Counted from the first letter of the stretch, positions 1 through 30,822 are shown. The stretch: 64,000 nucleotides of DNA from Centroberyx gerrardi (GCF_048128805.1 NC_136017.1:2308508-2372507); one strand, 5' to 3'. Numbers and translations are program-made. The notes: generated by a model from the letters alone, not told the origin.

Positions 1-400
1 CAGATGGGCGGGGTTCACTGCATCAGGATCGTTCAGAGCGTGTCAGATAAAGCACCGACCTGCAGGAACGCAAACTGACTTTCAAATCGTCTAAACTCTC
101 CATCACTCTGTTTCGTCCCACCCACCTGGCGCTCCAAAGAGGTCAAAACAAACACCCAGGATCATCTGCAAACACGATCTGACCGGCCTGGTGGAAACTA
201 TCCGGCCTGGAGCTCCGGGCTCGGCGCTGCACACAGCAATAAATATTATGTATGACTTGCACTGTGGGCAAATACAGTATCGATGTGATTCTACCCCCGA
301 GTCGCCACAGACTCCTGAGTCAGCATTTACACTCCTGAACGAGTCCTGAGACCCGGCTGCTGCGGCTTTGACCCTTGACCTCAGACTTATTTGTCTGTTG

Positions 401-550
401 CAGAGGTGGAGACTCAAGTCACATGACTTGAACTCGAGTCACATGACTTGAACTCGAGTCACAGTTTTAATCACTTGAGACTTGACTTGACTTGGGTTCT
501 GGTGACTTGGCACTCGACTTTGACTTGTACTTTGATGACTTGAAATGGTA
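401..550 (-). mobile_element. truncated CAGAGGTG/GACTTG hAT-like element
   Basis: It starts with CAGAGGTGGAGACTCAAGTC and continues as many copies of GACTTG/CAAGTC. These are the same terminus and sub-terminal repeats as the complete copies at 41304-41852 and 51991-52537, in the opposite orientation. The body of the element is missing after about 550, so this is a solo end. Confidence 0.7.
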
Positions 551-809
551 TATATATATTTGTTTTTAAACAATCAAAATTATTAAAAATACATATTTAA
601 AGTATTATTATTATTTAAATCTGCTTGTTTACTGTTTATAATAGTGGTTGTTTTCCTTGTGGTGACTGACTAGAGTTCACAGTTGTATTTCCCATCACAT
701 CACCATCAGCCTTAGAAATAAGACTAGAATTCTACAGGTGCAACTTGTAACTCTGAATGATTATAATATTTCAGTAAGTAGGGTGAAAATGTCTGTCCTG
801 AAAAAAATC

Positions 810-1365
810 CCTATGATATACCTATAATATTCCTATATAACCCCTATAATATCCCTGTAATATTCCTATATAATCCCTACAATATTCCTATAATATCCCT
901 ATAATAATATTCCTGGAATATCCCCATATAACATTCCTGCAATATCCCTATAATATTCCTGTAATATCCCTATATAATATTCCTGTAATATCCCTATAAT
1001 ATTCCTGTAGTATCCCTATAATATTCCTGTAGTATCCCTATAATATTCCTGTAATATCTCTATATAATATTCCTGTAATATCCCTATAATATTCCTGTAA
1101 TATCCCTATAATATTCCTGTAATATCCCTATAATATTCCGGTAATATCTCTATATAATATTCCTGTAATATCCCTATAATATTCCTGTAATATCCCTATA
1201 TAATATTCCTGTAATATCCCTATAATATTCCTGTGATATCCCTATATAATATTCCTGTAATATCCCTATAATATTCCTGTAATATCCCTATATAATATTC
1301 CTGTAATATCCCTATAATATTCCTGTAATATCCCTATAATATCCCTGTAATATCCCTATAGCAGT
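810..1365. repeat. AT-rich minisatellite, about 22-bp unit
   Basis: About 25 tandem copies of a 22-bp unit built on TATCCCTATAATATTCCTG, with variants that carry an extra TATA (25 bp). It lies in kif5c intron 1. Loose relatives of the motif recur at about 1510-1555, 2746-3130 and, reversed, 36480-36670. Confidence 0.95.
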
Positions 1366-1739
1366 GACAGTGAGCCAGTTTGTGGATGTTGGTTGTTTTC
1401 CTCTCAGCAGCAGCTCGGTGCTGCAGCCTGCTGTTCCCTTTGGCAAGGCATCAGAGGCTGAACCATACAGGACTGTAGTATTCCTGCAAGGCCTTATAGT
1501 ATCTGTGGTACAATAAGGCCTATAATATCCCTATAACATTCCTATACGATATTATATATAGTTGTGATATTTGTATTCTTCTAAAACTAACTCCAGGCCG
1601 GAGGCTGGAAATGCGCACTGCACAGGTTTAGATGAGTTTGTTATTAAATCTAAAAATAACCCACTGCGGTGATCCGCTCGGTCCCAGCAGGCTGAAAACA
1701 ACCAAACAACATCATCATAAGGCTGTGGATGTGACTTGC

Positions 1740-1865
1740 CGTTATGAGCACGGTGTCGTCGTCTTTGAACTTGGGGATGTATTTGTCTCCTCGGTTGATC
1801 TCGGCTTCGTTCAGCGGCCTGAAGCGGCACATCACTCTCACCCCGCACTCCGCCGCATCCATCAT
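1740..1865 (-). CDS. kif5c: kif5c coding exon 1 (kinesin-1 heavy chain, N-terminus)
   Basis: This encodes the first 42 residues of a kinesin-1 heavy chain, the ATP-driven motor that moves cargo toward microtubule plus ends, notably in axons. The peptide [20 protein letters not shown] is followed by a segment ending [13 protein letters not shown]. That is the first beta strand and N-terminal part of the kinesin motor, aligning without gaps to vertebrate KIF5A/B/C. The start at 1865 gives the usual length before AEC; a second ATG follows at once. The exon appears to end in phase 0 at a GC donor (GCAAGT at 1739-1734); no GT lies at that point. KIF5C, rather than KIF5A or KIF5B, is inferred from linkage to mbd5, orc4 and acvr2a. 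The P-loop and all later exons lie outside the window, so the gene is partial here. Confidence 0.9.
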
Positions 1866-2372
1866 GACTGCTGCTGCTCGCGCTCCCAGAACACCCCGAA
1901 AACAACACGGAGGAGGACGGAGACAGTCCGGTGGGGTCCAAAGTGGGGTTCAAGGCCCTCCAGGGGTCCTTGAAGGAGCTTCCAGGCGTCCCAGCGGACT
2001 GTTAGTTCATGGAAATAAAGAGAAAGATAAAGCTGGCTGTAGGTTTGACTGCTGCCTCCCACCTGCAGCGCAGACAGTCGCACTAAAGCATTTCCAACAG
2101 CAAAACCCTTCTGGGATGGGGTTCCTCAGGGTGAGGCCTCATTAATTCTGGGTTCCTGCTTCACTGCGGGTCTGTCTGGGGGATCCTTGGCCTGGAAAAG
2201 TTTGGGAAGCTCCTGCTTTATCCGATGCGCAACGCGTCCTTCATCCAAGCCGAGTCTCCCCGGGTCTCCTCCGCTGCGCCATGGCAACAAATCAGCTGCG
2301 GCTCTGCGTCCCCGCGAGGAAACCAAACATTAGCGACACGATCACACAGGATGAATCATGCAGAAACTAGAG

Positions 2373-2373
<1 letters not shown>

Positions 2374-2420
<47 letters not shown>
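2374..2420. repeat. (TG)n microsatellite
   Basis: About 23 uninterrupted TG dinucleotides lie about 510 bp upstream of the kif5c start codon. Alternating purine-pyrimidine DNA of this kind can adopt Z-DNA. The open frames across it are artefacts of the repeat. Confidence 0.98.
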
Positions 2421-2421
<1 letters not shown>

Positions 2422-2457
2422 GAAGGGGTGAATCAGCCCGGAGAAGCGCCGCCTGGT

Positions 2458-2461
<4 letters not shown>

Positions 2462-2506
<45 letters not shown>

Positions 2507-2516
2507 AGAGAGAGAG
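2462..2516. repeat. (AG)n microsatellite
   Basis: A GA tract of roughly 55 bp, broken by one GGGG, sits 40 bp beyond the TG tract in the kif5c upstream region. GAGA tracts in promoters can exclude nucleosomes or form triplexes; no function is shown here. Confidence 0.97.
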
Positions 2517-2700
2517 CGGAGCCGGGACGGATGCGCAGAAACAACCGCATCGTCCTGTCTTGCGAGGCGCGCTCCTGCACGCTGCCGCGGCGCGCCCACG
2601 CGTCCTGCATCAGCACCACCACCAGCAGCACCACCACCAATGTAGCTCGTGTGCACGCGCGCCCACACATGCACTCACACATGCACTCACAAAAGCTCCA

Positions 2701-4559
2701 ATCACCACACATAGCCTACATGCACAAACTCCTAACGAAAATTCACTATAATGTTCCTATAGTGACGTATAGCATTCATGGTGCTAAATAGTTACAGTAG
2801 GCTACTTTTCTTTTTCTTCTATAATATTCCTACTTATAGTATGTCTGAGGTACTAAATAGTGAGTTACAGTAGTTTTTTCTTTAATCTCCTCTGGTATGA
2901 CTAACATCCCTATAGTAATCCTATAATATTCCTATAGGGACTGTGTGTTTATACTTTATATAGCGAGTTTATAGTGACCTTTCAGTAGGCTATAATACTC
3001 CTATAGGATTATAATATTCCTATAGGATTCCTATAATATTCCTATTCAGACTTTAAAGTGTTGCTGTGATAGTTAACATCAATGTAAGATATTATAGGAT
3101 TACTATAGTTCTTTTCACCGTAATATTCTTCCATAGGATCCTGCTGTTAATTCCCTTTTATAGATAAAGGTTAATTAAAGTGATAACGCTGTCCGAGGAT
3201 GTTCCAAACTCAGATGGAGCTGAAAAACGTTATTTTGCAATTTGGATTAAAATGTGCAAACACTGCAGTATGGAAATAGTCTAAACAGATTAAGTTTGAT
3301 TCCAAAATAAGATATCTTGAAAAAGGTGAGACTTACTCTTACAAAATGATTAACAGTACAAAATTAAAAAATAAATGATGACACTTTATGAGAGATAGAA
3401 GGTAACTTAATTGATAAATTGAGAATTTGATAACACTTTTACAGACTAAATCCTTTTTTTTAAGATATTGAATAATTAACATTGGGTATGTTTACATCCA
3501 TCATCTGTGTATCCAGTTATTTGTATGTAACTATATGGCATCTAGTTTATTGATCCATCTATCCAACCATTTATTCATCCATTCAATTATTCATTCCCAA
3601 GTGGGTATACTGCATTTTGGAAGTGTGAATAAATAATAAATAACACAAAATAATAGTAAAGCCGCTCTCCCACTGCAGTGCATCATTATTCCACTGTTTC
3701 TACACTAGAGGGGAGCGTTGAACAAGAAACAGTGATTTTAAAGTGATTCATGTTTAAAAATACACCAGCTGGGTGAATAAATCCTAGTGAAACACATTTT
3801 CTAATCCCCCAGAAATTAATGTATGGCTTATTAATTCATCTGGAAGTCAAATAATTTGGACACTGAAGAAATACAAGCAGAGAAGAGGAATTTAAAAACA
3901 CGTTACAGACCAGATTATTCAAGTAAGAGTGACCATGTTTTTAATATCTTAAACATCTGTGCAACATTGTTCAAAATGTTACATCACTGCATGACCTGTA
4001 ATGTTTCACAATATTTACAAAAGAAAATGCTGCTTACATCAAACCATTAAAAAAACAAAAAAAACAAAAAAAAATCCAAACAATTTCATAATTATGGACT
4101 GACAAACTATCCCTAGCCCACATTAACGCCAAAAAAAAAAAAAAAAAAATGCAATCAAGTGCACATCATACTTCACGCAAGTCTATTTTTTTGTAAAGTA
4201 TATATTAGTGAGAAAATATATACTTAATTACAAGTTGAAAAAATAAAATACTGACAACGAAAGGGTGGAAGGGGGTAAAATGAGAGTCAAAGAGCAAAAA
4301 CGAGTGTCAGGAAAAACCGAAAACCGGCATCGAGAGAAAAATCACACTCACATCTCAACACATACAATCATGGGTGGAGGGGAGGAAAAATAGACTGCAC
4401 AGACCATTTCAAAACACAAAAACGCGTCGAACTCTTGACCACAAATAACATGAAACTGATAAAACAGATCCGTAACACATGGGTCCCGAGACGAGGCCGG
4501 GACCTGCATGTCATTGCACAAAAAAACGGAGCGGCGGGGGGAGGGGGGGGCAGAATGAA
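2701..4559. other. AT-rich intergenic DNA between kif5c and mbd5
   Basis: No gene was recognised. The stretch is AT-rich. It has scattered CTATAATATTCCTATAG-like motifs (2746-3130) related to the intron 1 minisatellite and poly(A) runs around 4050-4150. Open frames here are short and lack family features. This is where epc2 would be expected from human gene order, and nothing resembling it is present. Confidence 0.6.
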
Positions 4560-6640
4560 CTTTACCGCAAGAGTTCACGTGCTCTCGAAGGTCACATTTT
4601 TGAAAACGGGTGGAGGATTTCCTCGCCACAAGTTAGAGTAAAAACTGGACTTGGAGTGTGTGCACATCTGAAATAAAGGTAGGACAAAGGTAGGAAAGGG
4701 CAAATTTCCTCGGCTCAAATTACAGTAAAACGGAACTTTTGGGGTTCTTATGTTTTGGAAATTTCCTTGGCAATGGTAGGACATATTTTGGATTTCCTCA
4801 GCAGAAACTTGACTTTGAACGTTCTCTAAAGTGTGTGCACATCAACAAGGTCGGGATTGTGGCGTTCCTATTTGGAAATGAAGCCTAAAATTTGAATGTA
4901 AGGCTCTTAAGGTTAGGACATTTTGAAATAGGTGAGGATTTCCACGCTAATTAAGAGTACAACTTGACTTGGAGGTTCTTAAAAGTGTGTACACATCTAA
5001 ACAAAAGGTAGGACAAAGGTAGGAAAGGGCAAATTTCCTCGGCTCAAATTACAGTAAAACTGAACTTTTGGGGTTCTTGTCTTTTGGAAACAACAGATTT
5101 CCTTGGCAAAGGTACGACATTTTGGATTTCCTCAGCAGAAACTTGACTTTGAACGTTCTCTGAAGTGTGTGCACATCAACAAGGTCGGGATTGTGGGGTT
5201 CCTATTTGGAAATGAAGCTTAAAATTTGAATGTAAGGCTCTTAAGGTTAGGACATTTTGAAATAGGTGAGGATTTCCACACCAATTAAGAGTACAACTTG
5301 ACTTGAAGTTCTTAAAAGTGTGTACACATCTAAACAAAAGGTAGGACTTGGTGATATCTTGTTAAAAACGGGAGGGGAAGGGAGAATTAACTTTACAGAA
5401 AGAGTTCATGTGTTCTCGAACAAAATAGGTGAGGATTTCCACACCAATTAAGAGTACAACTTGACTTGGAGGTTCTTAAAAGTGTGTACACATCTAAACA
5501 AAAGGTAGGACTTGTTGAAAAGGGCGTATTTCCTCGACTCAAATCGCGGTAAAACTGAATTTTGGGGTTCTTACGTTTTGAAAAGAATGGATTTCTTGAC
5601 AAAGGTAGGACATTTTGGTAAGTGTGGATTTCCTCAACAGAAACTTGACTTTGAGGTTCTCGCATTTTGTAAAGAGTAGATTTCCTCAGCAAAAACATGA
5701 TTTTGAGGTTCTTAAAAGTGTGTGCACACCAAAAATGTAGGACATTTTGAAAAGGTCCTTTGTAAAAACTTGATGGAGGTTCTTTAAAGTCTGCACACAT
5801 CAGTAACATAAGGATTGTTTGAAATGGCTGGGGGTTCTAGCTAGAAATTAAGCTTAAAATTTGAATTCAAGGCTCTTAGGTTAGGACATTTGGAAATAGT
5901 TTGTTAGTTAATTTATTGTCCCCGGGGGGAAATAGGTGAGGATTACTTGATTTAGAGGTTATCAGAACTGTGTGCACATCAAACAGGTTGGCCATGTTGA
6001 AAAAGGATGGATTTCCTAAGCAAAGATTACAGTAAAACTGAACTTTGAGGTTTTAAAAAAAAGTGTGTACACATCAAAGAGGTAAGGATCTTTTGAAATG
6101 GGTGTTTCCTCGCTGCAAATTAAATGCGAATTTGACTTCAAGGTTCTCGGGTTCAGGCATTTTGAAATGGGTCAGGATCTCACTGCCACAAATTAAGAGT
6201 ACAAATTGACTTTGAGGTTAGCAAAACTGTGTTAACATCAAAAAGGTGAAGATCTTTTGAAATGTATGGGTTTCCTTACTGCAAGTTAGTTACATTTTTA
6301 CTTCAAGGCTCTTAGGTTAGGAACTTTTGAAAGGAGCGAGTTCAACTTGGTTAGCAAAACTGTGTGCACATCAAAAAGTTAAGGATTTTTTTTAAATGGG
6401 TGACGGTTTTCCTCTGCACAAATTACAGTAAAATGAACTTTGAGGTTGTTAATTTTCGGGTGTGCGCACATCAAAAGGGAAGGAACTTTTGCAATAAGTG
6501 TCGGACTAAATTTCTGCTGTGCCATTTGAAATAGATCAGAGAAATCTTCACCGCAAAATAGTTAAAGAGATTTTGAAATAGGCAACAAATTACAGTCAAT
6601 CTTCGAGTTCTTCAAGGTGTGTACAGGTAAAAAAAAAAAA
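4560..6640. repeat. diverged tandem repeat (satellite-like), units about 90-110 bp
   Basis: A degenerate module repeats roughly twenty times. In each unit a GTGTGTGCACATCA-like box is followed by AAGGTAAGGA, then ATTTCCTCRSCTCAAATTA, then ACTTGACTTTGAGGTTCTTA. A second-order duplication with an offset of 329 bp is visible: the segment starting near 4681 recurs from 5010 almost unchanged. The array lies downstream of mbd5 and may overlap its 3' UTR. No coding potential was found. Confidence 0.8.
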
Positions 6641-9258
6641 AAAAAAAAAAGGGGGGTTCGGACAGTTGGGAGATGCAGTGTTTCTAAGCTGTTGAACTTT
6701 TCCATTACTTCGTATTGCACTTGATAATTCTGTAGTGGATTCAGGTCGATGTAGTGGGCGGGTTTTGATCTAGAGGAGCAGCTGTACACGGACCCCACCT
6801 CCGATTCTGAGTTCCCATTTCCAGCCTCAGCAGTTTGACGCGGCCTGGAGGAAGGAACCGGAGGGCAAAGGTCGCGACGATCCTCCGACTTACACAATAC
6901 TGCGCATCACCGCTGACTTTCACACCAATCGAGTGATGATTTTACTTTTTCGGCTTGAAACTCTTTGACAGCTAGTAGTGTTAGAACTGCATTTGTTACC
7001 AATACAAACCCCGTCTGCCTTTTCAGACGTGCATAATCATAAATAGTATGATCCTGGAGGCAGACAGTACATATTTTTCTATAAGGAAGAAATCCGTGAA
7101 ACATTCTGTAACAAAAACAAGTAGCTAGCCTAACTGTAAAAACCCCACAATGTTATGTGTTTTCTGAAACGCTCACTTCTTAAATAAAGGGAACATGATC
7201 TTTTTAACGGACTATCTGAATACATGAGCTGTTCATGAGTTAAAAAAAACAAACAAAACAAAAAAAAAAACAGTAACAAAAACATACATATACACATATA
7301 AGGCTTGAGTTTTCAACTCTTGGTAGTATTATTGCCATCTAGCATATTTGTAAAGCTTAAAATAAATATGAAATACTGTACATAAATAATTTACAACAAG
7401 CAAAACAAAAACAGAACAAAAACAAAAACATAAGGCCCCTAATTGTGAGAAATGCTTTCACCGCTCTTGAAAACCGAGTTAGTGTTCCTTATCACAATCT
7501 AGACTCAGGGTCACGAACTAGACTTTGCCTCTGAGGTTGGTTACTCTACCTAAAGCTATAGTTGTGGCAAATAATGACTACAGTATTGGAAAAATCATTG
7601 TACGAACGAGCACGAGAAAATAATCACAACAACCAAATGTCATATCATCAATGCAGCCTGCGATTCTTGGTTGGAGATAAAGGAAAAATCCACCATAAAA
7701 CACTTTAACACTGTTAAAAACACAGCTATCGGTGATGTACTTTGCATTTCTGGGTCCATTTTGTTGTTTAGTGTATTTTTCTTAGTCCTGTGGATAACCG
7801 GCCAAACGTAGACGACGTGAAAATGTTTCACATCAGTGGTAAACGTCAGGTTTTGGTGTCAGTCCCTCAGAATCAAAGAGCGAGGGCTTCTTTCTAGAGC
7901 CGCCATTTTGCACCGAGAAGACGTTCAACAATCATACAGGGAGAAATCCATCGTAGAAGAAGAAGAGAGACCAGTTTCTCCACCCCACAGGAGCAGGAGA
8001 GAGACCAGAATGCAATGCAGCTACACAACACATGCTGGGGTTTCAGTGAGGGTGGGGGGGTGGATTCTGGGAAATGTAGGAAATCACGAACGGAAGTAGA
8101 AGCAGACGAGGCAGGTGGAGGGAAAGTGTGTTCACAAAAAAAAACACTTCATTACAGAATAACTCCTGGAATATACTGAACATCCCAAACTGATGACGTT
8201 TAACAGTGTAAGAGAATCTGAAGGTGGATTTTTCCCTTTTAAAAAAGGTCAGGAAACTTTCTTTTGTCTGCCGGTTGCAACGGTTGGTAAATCCCCAAAA
8301 AAAATTCACCAGCCAGCTCGATTTTGTTTTTTTTTCTCAGCACAGAGCAGGACCTCCAAGTAACGGTCGGTTACCTGCTAAACTGACCGGTAGAGGAGAC
8401 GAAGATTCACCAACATTTTTTTGGATGGTCGTATCTTCCCACAATGCTTAGGGGGGGATGGGACGTGGGGGGGGGGAGAAATTGAACACTTTCTGCTGGT
8501 AAAGTTCATTCTGTTTCGTTTTGTTTTTCCAATACAAATGAACACTTAACTGGTGTGAAGTGACTGTCGTAATGGAGAACTCACATACTCATGCCCGTTC
8601 CACTGCTGTTCCCTCGCCCAAAAAAAACAAACAGCGCGTCTTACAGTTCATCATATAAAAGCTTTAGGCTGTATTCTTATTTATCCTATGCGCACGGCCG
8701 TTAGCGCGACCGCATTTCTGAATAGAAACCAAGACATTGGTACACTTCTTTCTGCTTTGTTTTTGTACAATAAAAGATAAAATGTGCATTAGGTACGCTT
8801 GTACATGACATTGTACAATATTTACATACAATTCTTAATAGCATGAAATTTCAGGATTATCTATGTACATATTGAAAATGTATCAGAAATATTTGGACTG
8901 TCTATTTTTCTTAAATATGTAAGGTAATGCTCGTAGCTTTTTTTCGTTCGTTTTACTATCTTATACTAGAAAAAAATAGTTAATTCAGTGAGCTGTAGAC
9001 AAATTGCAACCGTTTTGATGTTTTTTTTTTTGTGTTTTTTTGTTTGTTTTGTTTACAGTTAAAACTGTATTGGTGATTGGATTTTCCAGCACCTTTCTGT
9101 GGTCAGTCAGTCATTAAGTCAAGTTGATATCATGGAACAACGATGTACCACTGAAGTCCATGTGTAGCACCTGGTAGAGAGCTCAGACCGCAATCGAGGC
9201 TGAACGGACGACGTTTTCCGAAAGCTTCGAGGACGTTCTTGGGCCGACACATTCAATG
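6641..9258 (-). other. mbd5: presumed mbd5 3' UTR and downstream sequence
   Basis: This lies directly downstream of the mbd5 stop codon. About 8600-9258 is AT-rich with UTR-like composition, including a Pumilio-type TGTAAATA on the minus strand at 8819-8826. No clear AATAAA on the minus strand could be tied to a cleavage site, so the 3' end of the transcript is unresolved. About 7880-8150 is an inverted relative of the dispersed repeat at 27180-27430. Confidence 0.45.
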
Positions 9259-27848
<18,590 letters not shown>

Positions 27849-29789
27849 TGCTCCACTGGTTTTACGCTCGACACCTCAGAGGTATATCTATCACACATCA
27901 ATCGGTGTCTGCGCAACACATGTCATGTTCGTCTTCCAATGGCGGTGATGGAGGTAGGGGGGGGGCGGGTCGAGGAGAGGGCGGGACCGCGGACTACGCT
28001 TCGATGCTCCGCGCTGCGTTCGGGCGTCGGCCGAGGGCGCGGGTGGGTGGGAGGGAGGGAGGGCAGGGTGAGGCGAGCTCACGGCAGACCCTACCCTTTG
28101 AGTTGCTTCATGGTTTGGGTGCTAAACGGCGCGCGGACTTCCATTACTGCATCTTCTCGTTCAGAGCCATCGGCGACGCATCCGACTCAGGAAGACGCTG
28201 GCCGGCGAAGGTGCGGATCGGGAGTCGACGTGTCGCTGTGCTTTCACGGGAAAGTCCTTTGTATAAAATAAAAATATTACCATCCGTCTTTCCCAGAACG
28301 GCGTTCCTCAACTGGAGAAGTAGGTTACGTTCAACATATCGGTTCCCAAACGCAGTTGGGTAGTGGCATTCCCATGGTTCCTGTGTGGGAAGAAGAGAAC
28401 GGAAGAAGATTGCATAAAAGTGAATAAACGATCTATGTGGTCCATTTTCTTTGAATGAGTACAAGTCTATGATTTGATTTGCTTTGGGAAATGGAAAAAT
28501 ACATGACAAACATAAATATTTAACTCAACAAAGTGTTATTTAAACTCTTATTTCCATTGTGGTCCTTATGGAAGACAGAATAACACTAACGACATAAAAC
28601 TCAATAAAACACAATCTAAGGATCATAGGATATACATGGCACTAGCTGAACTTAGTCTTAATACTGGCTACTTCTCCATTTGCTCGAGAGTAATATCACA
28701 ATATTAAAGTAATATGATAATAGTAATATGTATCTAGAGTGGTATGTATAGTCTCTAATGTTCATTGTATGTCTTGCTCTGTTTTGGCCTGTATCTCATC
28801 CTTTAGTATTAAGTGTGTCAGTATTGCAAACACGTTTTTGCATCAATGTTACCAAAACAAGTTCCTGTACATTGTCGTCTAAAAGAGTGGAGCATGATAA
28901 CAAGACACAGACCTAAAAATCAAACAAACCCCGACATCCTCTACGTTAAAAATGTACGGAGTAGTATGCTGGAGATACCAATCAACTACAATGTGAAGCA
29001 GGGTCTGAAATCACCAACCACCAAGTGCCAAATTCTGGTAAAAAATCTCTAGTTATCTCTGTTATCGTCTCTCTTTTGAGACGATAACATTCGAAACCCT
29101 CAGTTTTGATCTACCATGAGCCAATCAAATCGGAGTAAAAGACTTATGCTGCTCCACATAAAGCGATACAGTCTAAACTTCTGCAAACTTTGACATATTT
29201 CTGTGAAAAAGGACATGTTTCTATGAAATTAAACGAAATGTGCATTGATTATTTTGGACAGAAAAGAGTATTATTGGCATTCTTTGTAATTTTTGGTGAC
29301 CAGGCCTTGGCAGGCGAGTCCAAAAGCTGATTTAAGACACTGATGAAAGCATTTCAGAGTCAGTAATCAGGTTGGATTCAGACTGTGAGAGGGACGGAGC
29401 GCCATGCGAAGCCTCCGCTCAGCCGCCGGTGCTGCTGACTCATAGCTGCCCCGAGAGCTGCTGAGATGACGAGGTCAAACCAAAGCCAGAGGAAGAGAGG
29501 TGAAGAGGATGCTGCTAACCCTGGCACAGTTAAAGCGAGCGAGCGTTTAAGTGTATGCTATTTATCTGGAAATACACCAGCAACACTCGGGCGTTTTTTC
29601 AAAACATGTTTGTGAGACACCTCATCATTTCAGGAGACATGCGTGGCTTTCTATTAGGTGAACCAACACATCGTTAAAATCTCATTTCCCATGTTTCCTT
29701 GCTTGGGAGAAGCAGAGGCAACAGAGACAATATAATTTCTATTGTTGCGGTCACATTGGAGAGAAAACTAATTATTTTCCCAACAAGTG

Positions 29790-29955
29790 ATGCTGCTATT
29801 TTTTGTCCTTTTTGTGATAATTTGATAGGTCATAGCAGAGAGAGACGAGAGGGATTGGGAGAGAAGATGACATGCAACAAGGGTCCTGGATGGGAATCAA
29901 ACCCGGGACACTGCGGTTAAATGGTATTCGCCTCAGCTAACCGAGCCACCAACAT
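29790..29955 (-). mobile_element. tRNA-derived SINE, near-complete
   Basis: On the minus strand a tRNA-like head (GTGGCTCGGTTAGCTGAGGC as box A, GGTTTGATTCC as box B) leads into CTTGTTGCATGTCATCTTCT and ends CTATCAAATTATCACAAA. This is the layout of a widespread teleost tRNA-SINE whose tail normally reads ATCAAATAAAGGC. It is not a functional tRNA: the 3' half does not fold into an acceptor stem. Confidence 0.75.
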
Positions 29956-30144
29956 GCCTCAAGTGTTTCCCATCTTTACCCTTTGCAAAGCAATGCATGC
30001 ATTTTCACTGCGTCCACCATCCAGGCTGCTGCGACTGCATGGATCCAAATCACACTTCATGCCATTTTTACTGCCCAATCTCTCTCTGCCATGTCCAAAT
30101 CGCGTGCGGTACCTACTAATCAGTAACCGTTTTCTGCAGGCTGA

Positions 30145-30262
30145 AGATTATTTTTTTGCCTTTTTTTGTCAAAAAGAAGGGAAAGATCGGGGTAGCAGAG
30201 AGAAGGATGAGATGCGACAAAGATCCAAGGCCGGATTCGGACTCAGGACGTTACGGCTACGC
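30145..30262 (-). mobile_element. tRNA-derived SINE, second copy
   Basis: On the minus strand AGTCCGAATCCGGCCTTGG (box B region) is followed by TTTGTCGCATCTCATCCTTC and a TTTTTGACAAAAAAAGGC tail. It is related to the copy at 29790-29955 but clearly diverged, so the two are separate insertions. Confidence 0.65.
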
Positions 30263-30557
30263 CCAACCTCGTCTACTTCTACTTCAGTTGGTGATTTCCT
30301 ACATTTCCCAGAAACACCCTCCAGAAAAGGGGCGTGAACTCCATTATAGCTGCACTGGAAATATCTCGATGTCTCGTAACGTCGTCTATGTTTGGGCCAG
30401 TTGTCCGTTGGAATAACAAAATACACCATCAAATAGGGCGAGACACCAAAAAACAGCAGCTGTTTATTAACAGTCTGGAAGGCGGATTTTTCCGTTATCG
30501 TCGACGCCAACTCTTCAGGCTTTAGTATGGTCACTTGGCAGCTTGTAAATGATGCTG

Positions 30558-30822
30558 ATTTTGGAACTGAAGCGGATTCCTCCTGATATCAGATTGTCTG
30601 ACTCGCTGATTTTTAAAAAACGTCTTAAGACCTACTTTTATTCCCTTGCTTTCAATGGGTCTTGAAGCCATTATTGCTGTTATGTTGTCTCAAAATTATG
30701 TCTGATTTTCTGTCTTGGTCTATGTGATATGTGACCCTATGTTTTTATTTTTATCTTTTGTTGTGAAGCACTTTGTAACCTTGGTTTTAAAAGGTGCTAT
30801 ATAAATAAAGTAAAGTAAAGAT
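30558..30822 (+). mobile_element. fossil L2-clade LINE 3' end
   Basis: One plus-strand frame reads S-L-I-F-K-K-R-L-K-T-Y-F-Y-S-L-A-F followed by a stop, the usual C-terminal end of L2-type fish reverse transcriptases. It is followed by GAAGCACTTTGTAACCTTGG and AAGGTGCTATATAAATAAAG, the conserved LINE 3' tail. It is 5'-truncated. Confidence 0.75.

Larger units (their letters stand above)
1..1739 (-). other. kif5c: kif5c intron 1 (3' part outside window)
   Basis: No coding exon is visible here on either strand. By position it is the first intron of kif5c, which is transcribed leftward. It holds a truncated CAGAGGTG-type transposon (from 401), an AT-rich minisatellite (about 810-1365) and otherwise unique AT-rich DNA. 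The remaining kif5c exons, including the P-loop of the motor, must lie left of the window. Confidence 0.7.
1866..2700 (-). promoter_or_regulatory. kif5c: kif5c 5' UTR and CpG-rich promoter region
   Basis: The sequence upstream of the kif5c start is clearly richer in CpG than its AT-rich surroundings, especially 2225-2340 and 2515-2620. Embedded in it are a (TG)n and a (GA)n microsatellite. No TATA box can be assigned and the transcription start is not resolved. Part of 1930-1995 resembles the terminus of the CAGTGGTTC-type hAT element. The call rests on position and composition. Confidence 0.5.

Noticed and set aside
2342..2751. Frames with Val-Cys/Thr-His or Glu-Arg runs
   Set aside because: Artefacts of the (TG)n and (AG)n tracts in the kif5c upstream region.
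5393..5809. 138-codon minus-strand frame
   Set aside because: It lies entirely in the diverged satellite; its repeated peptide pattern reflects the DNA repeat.
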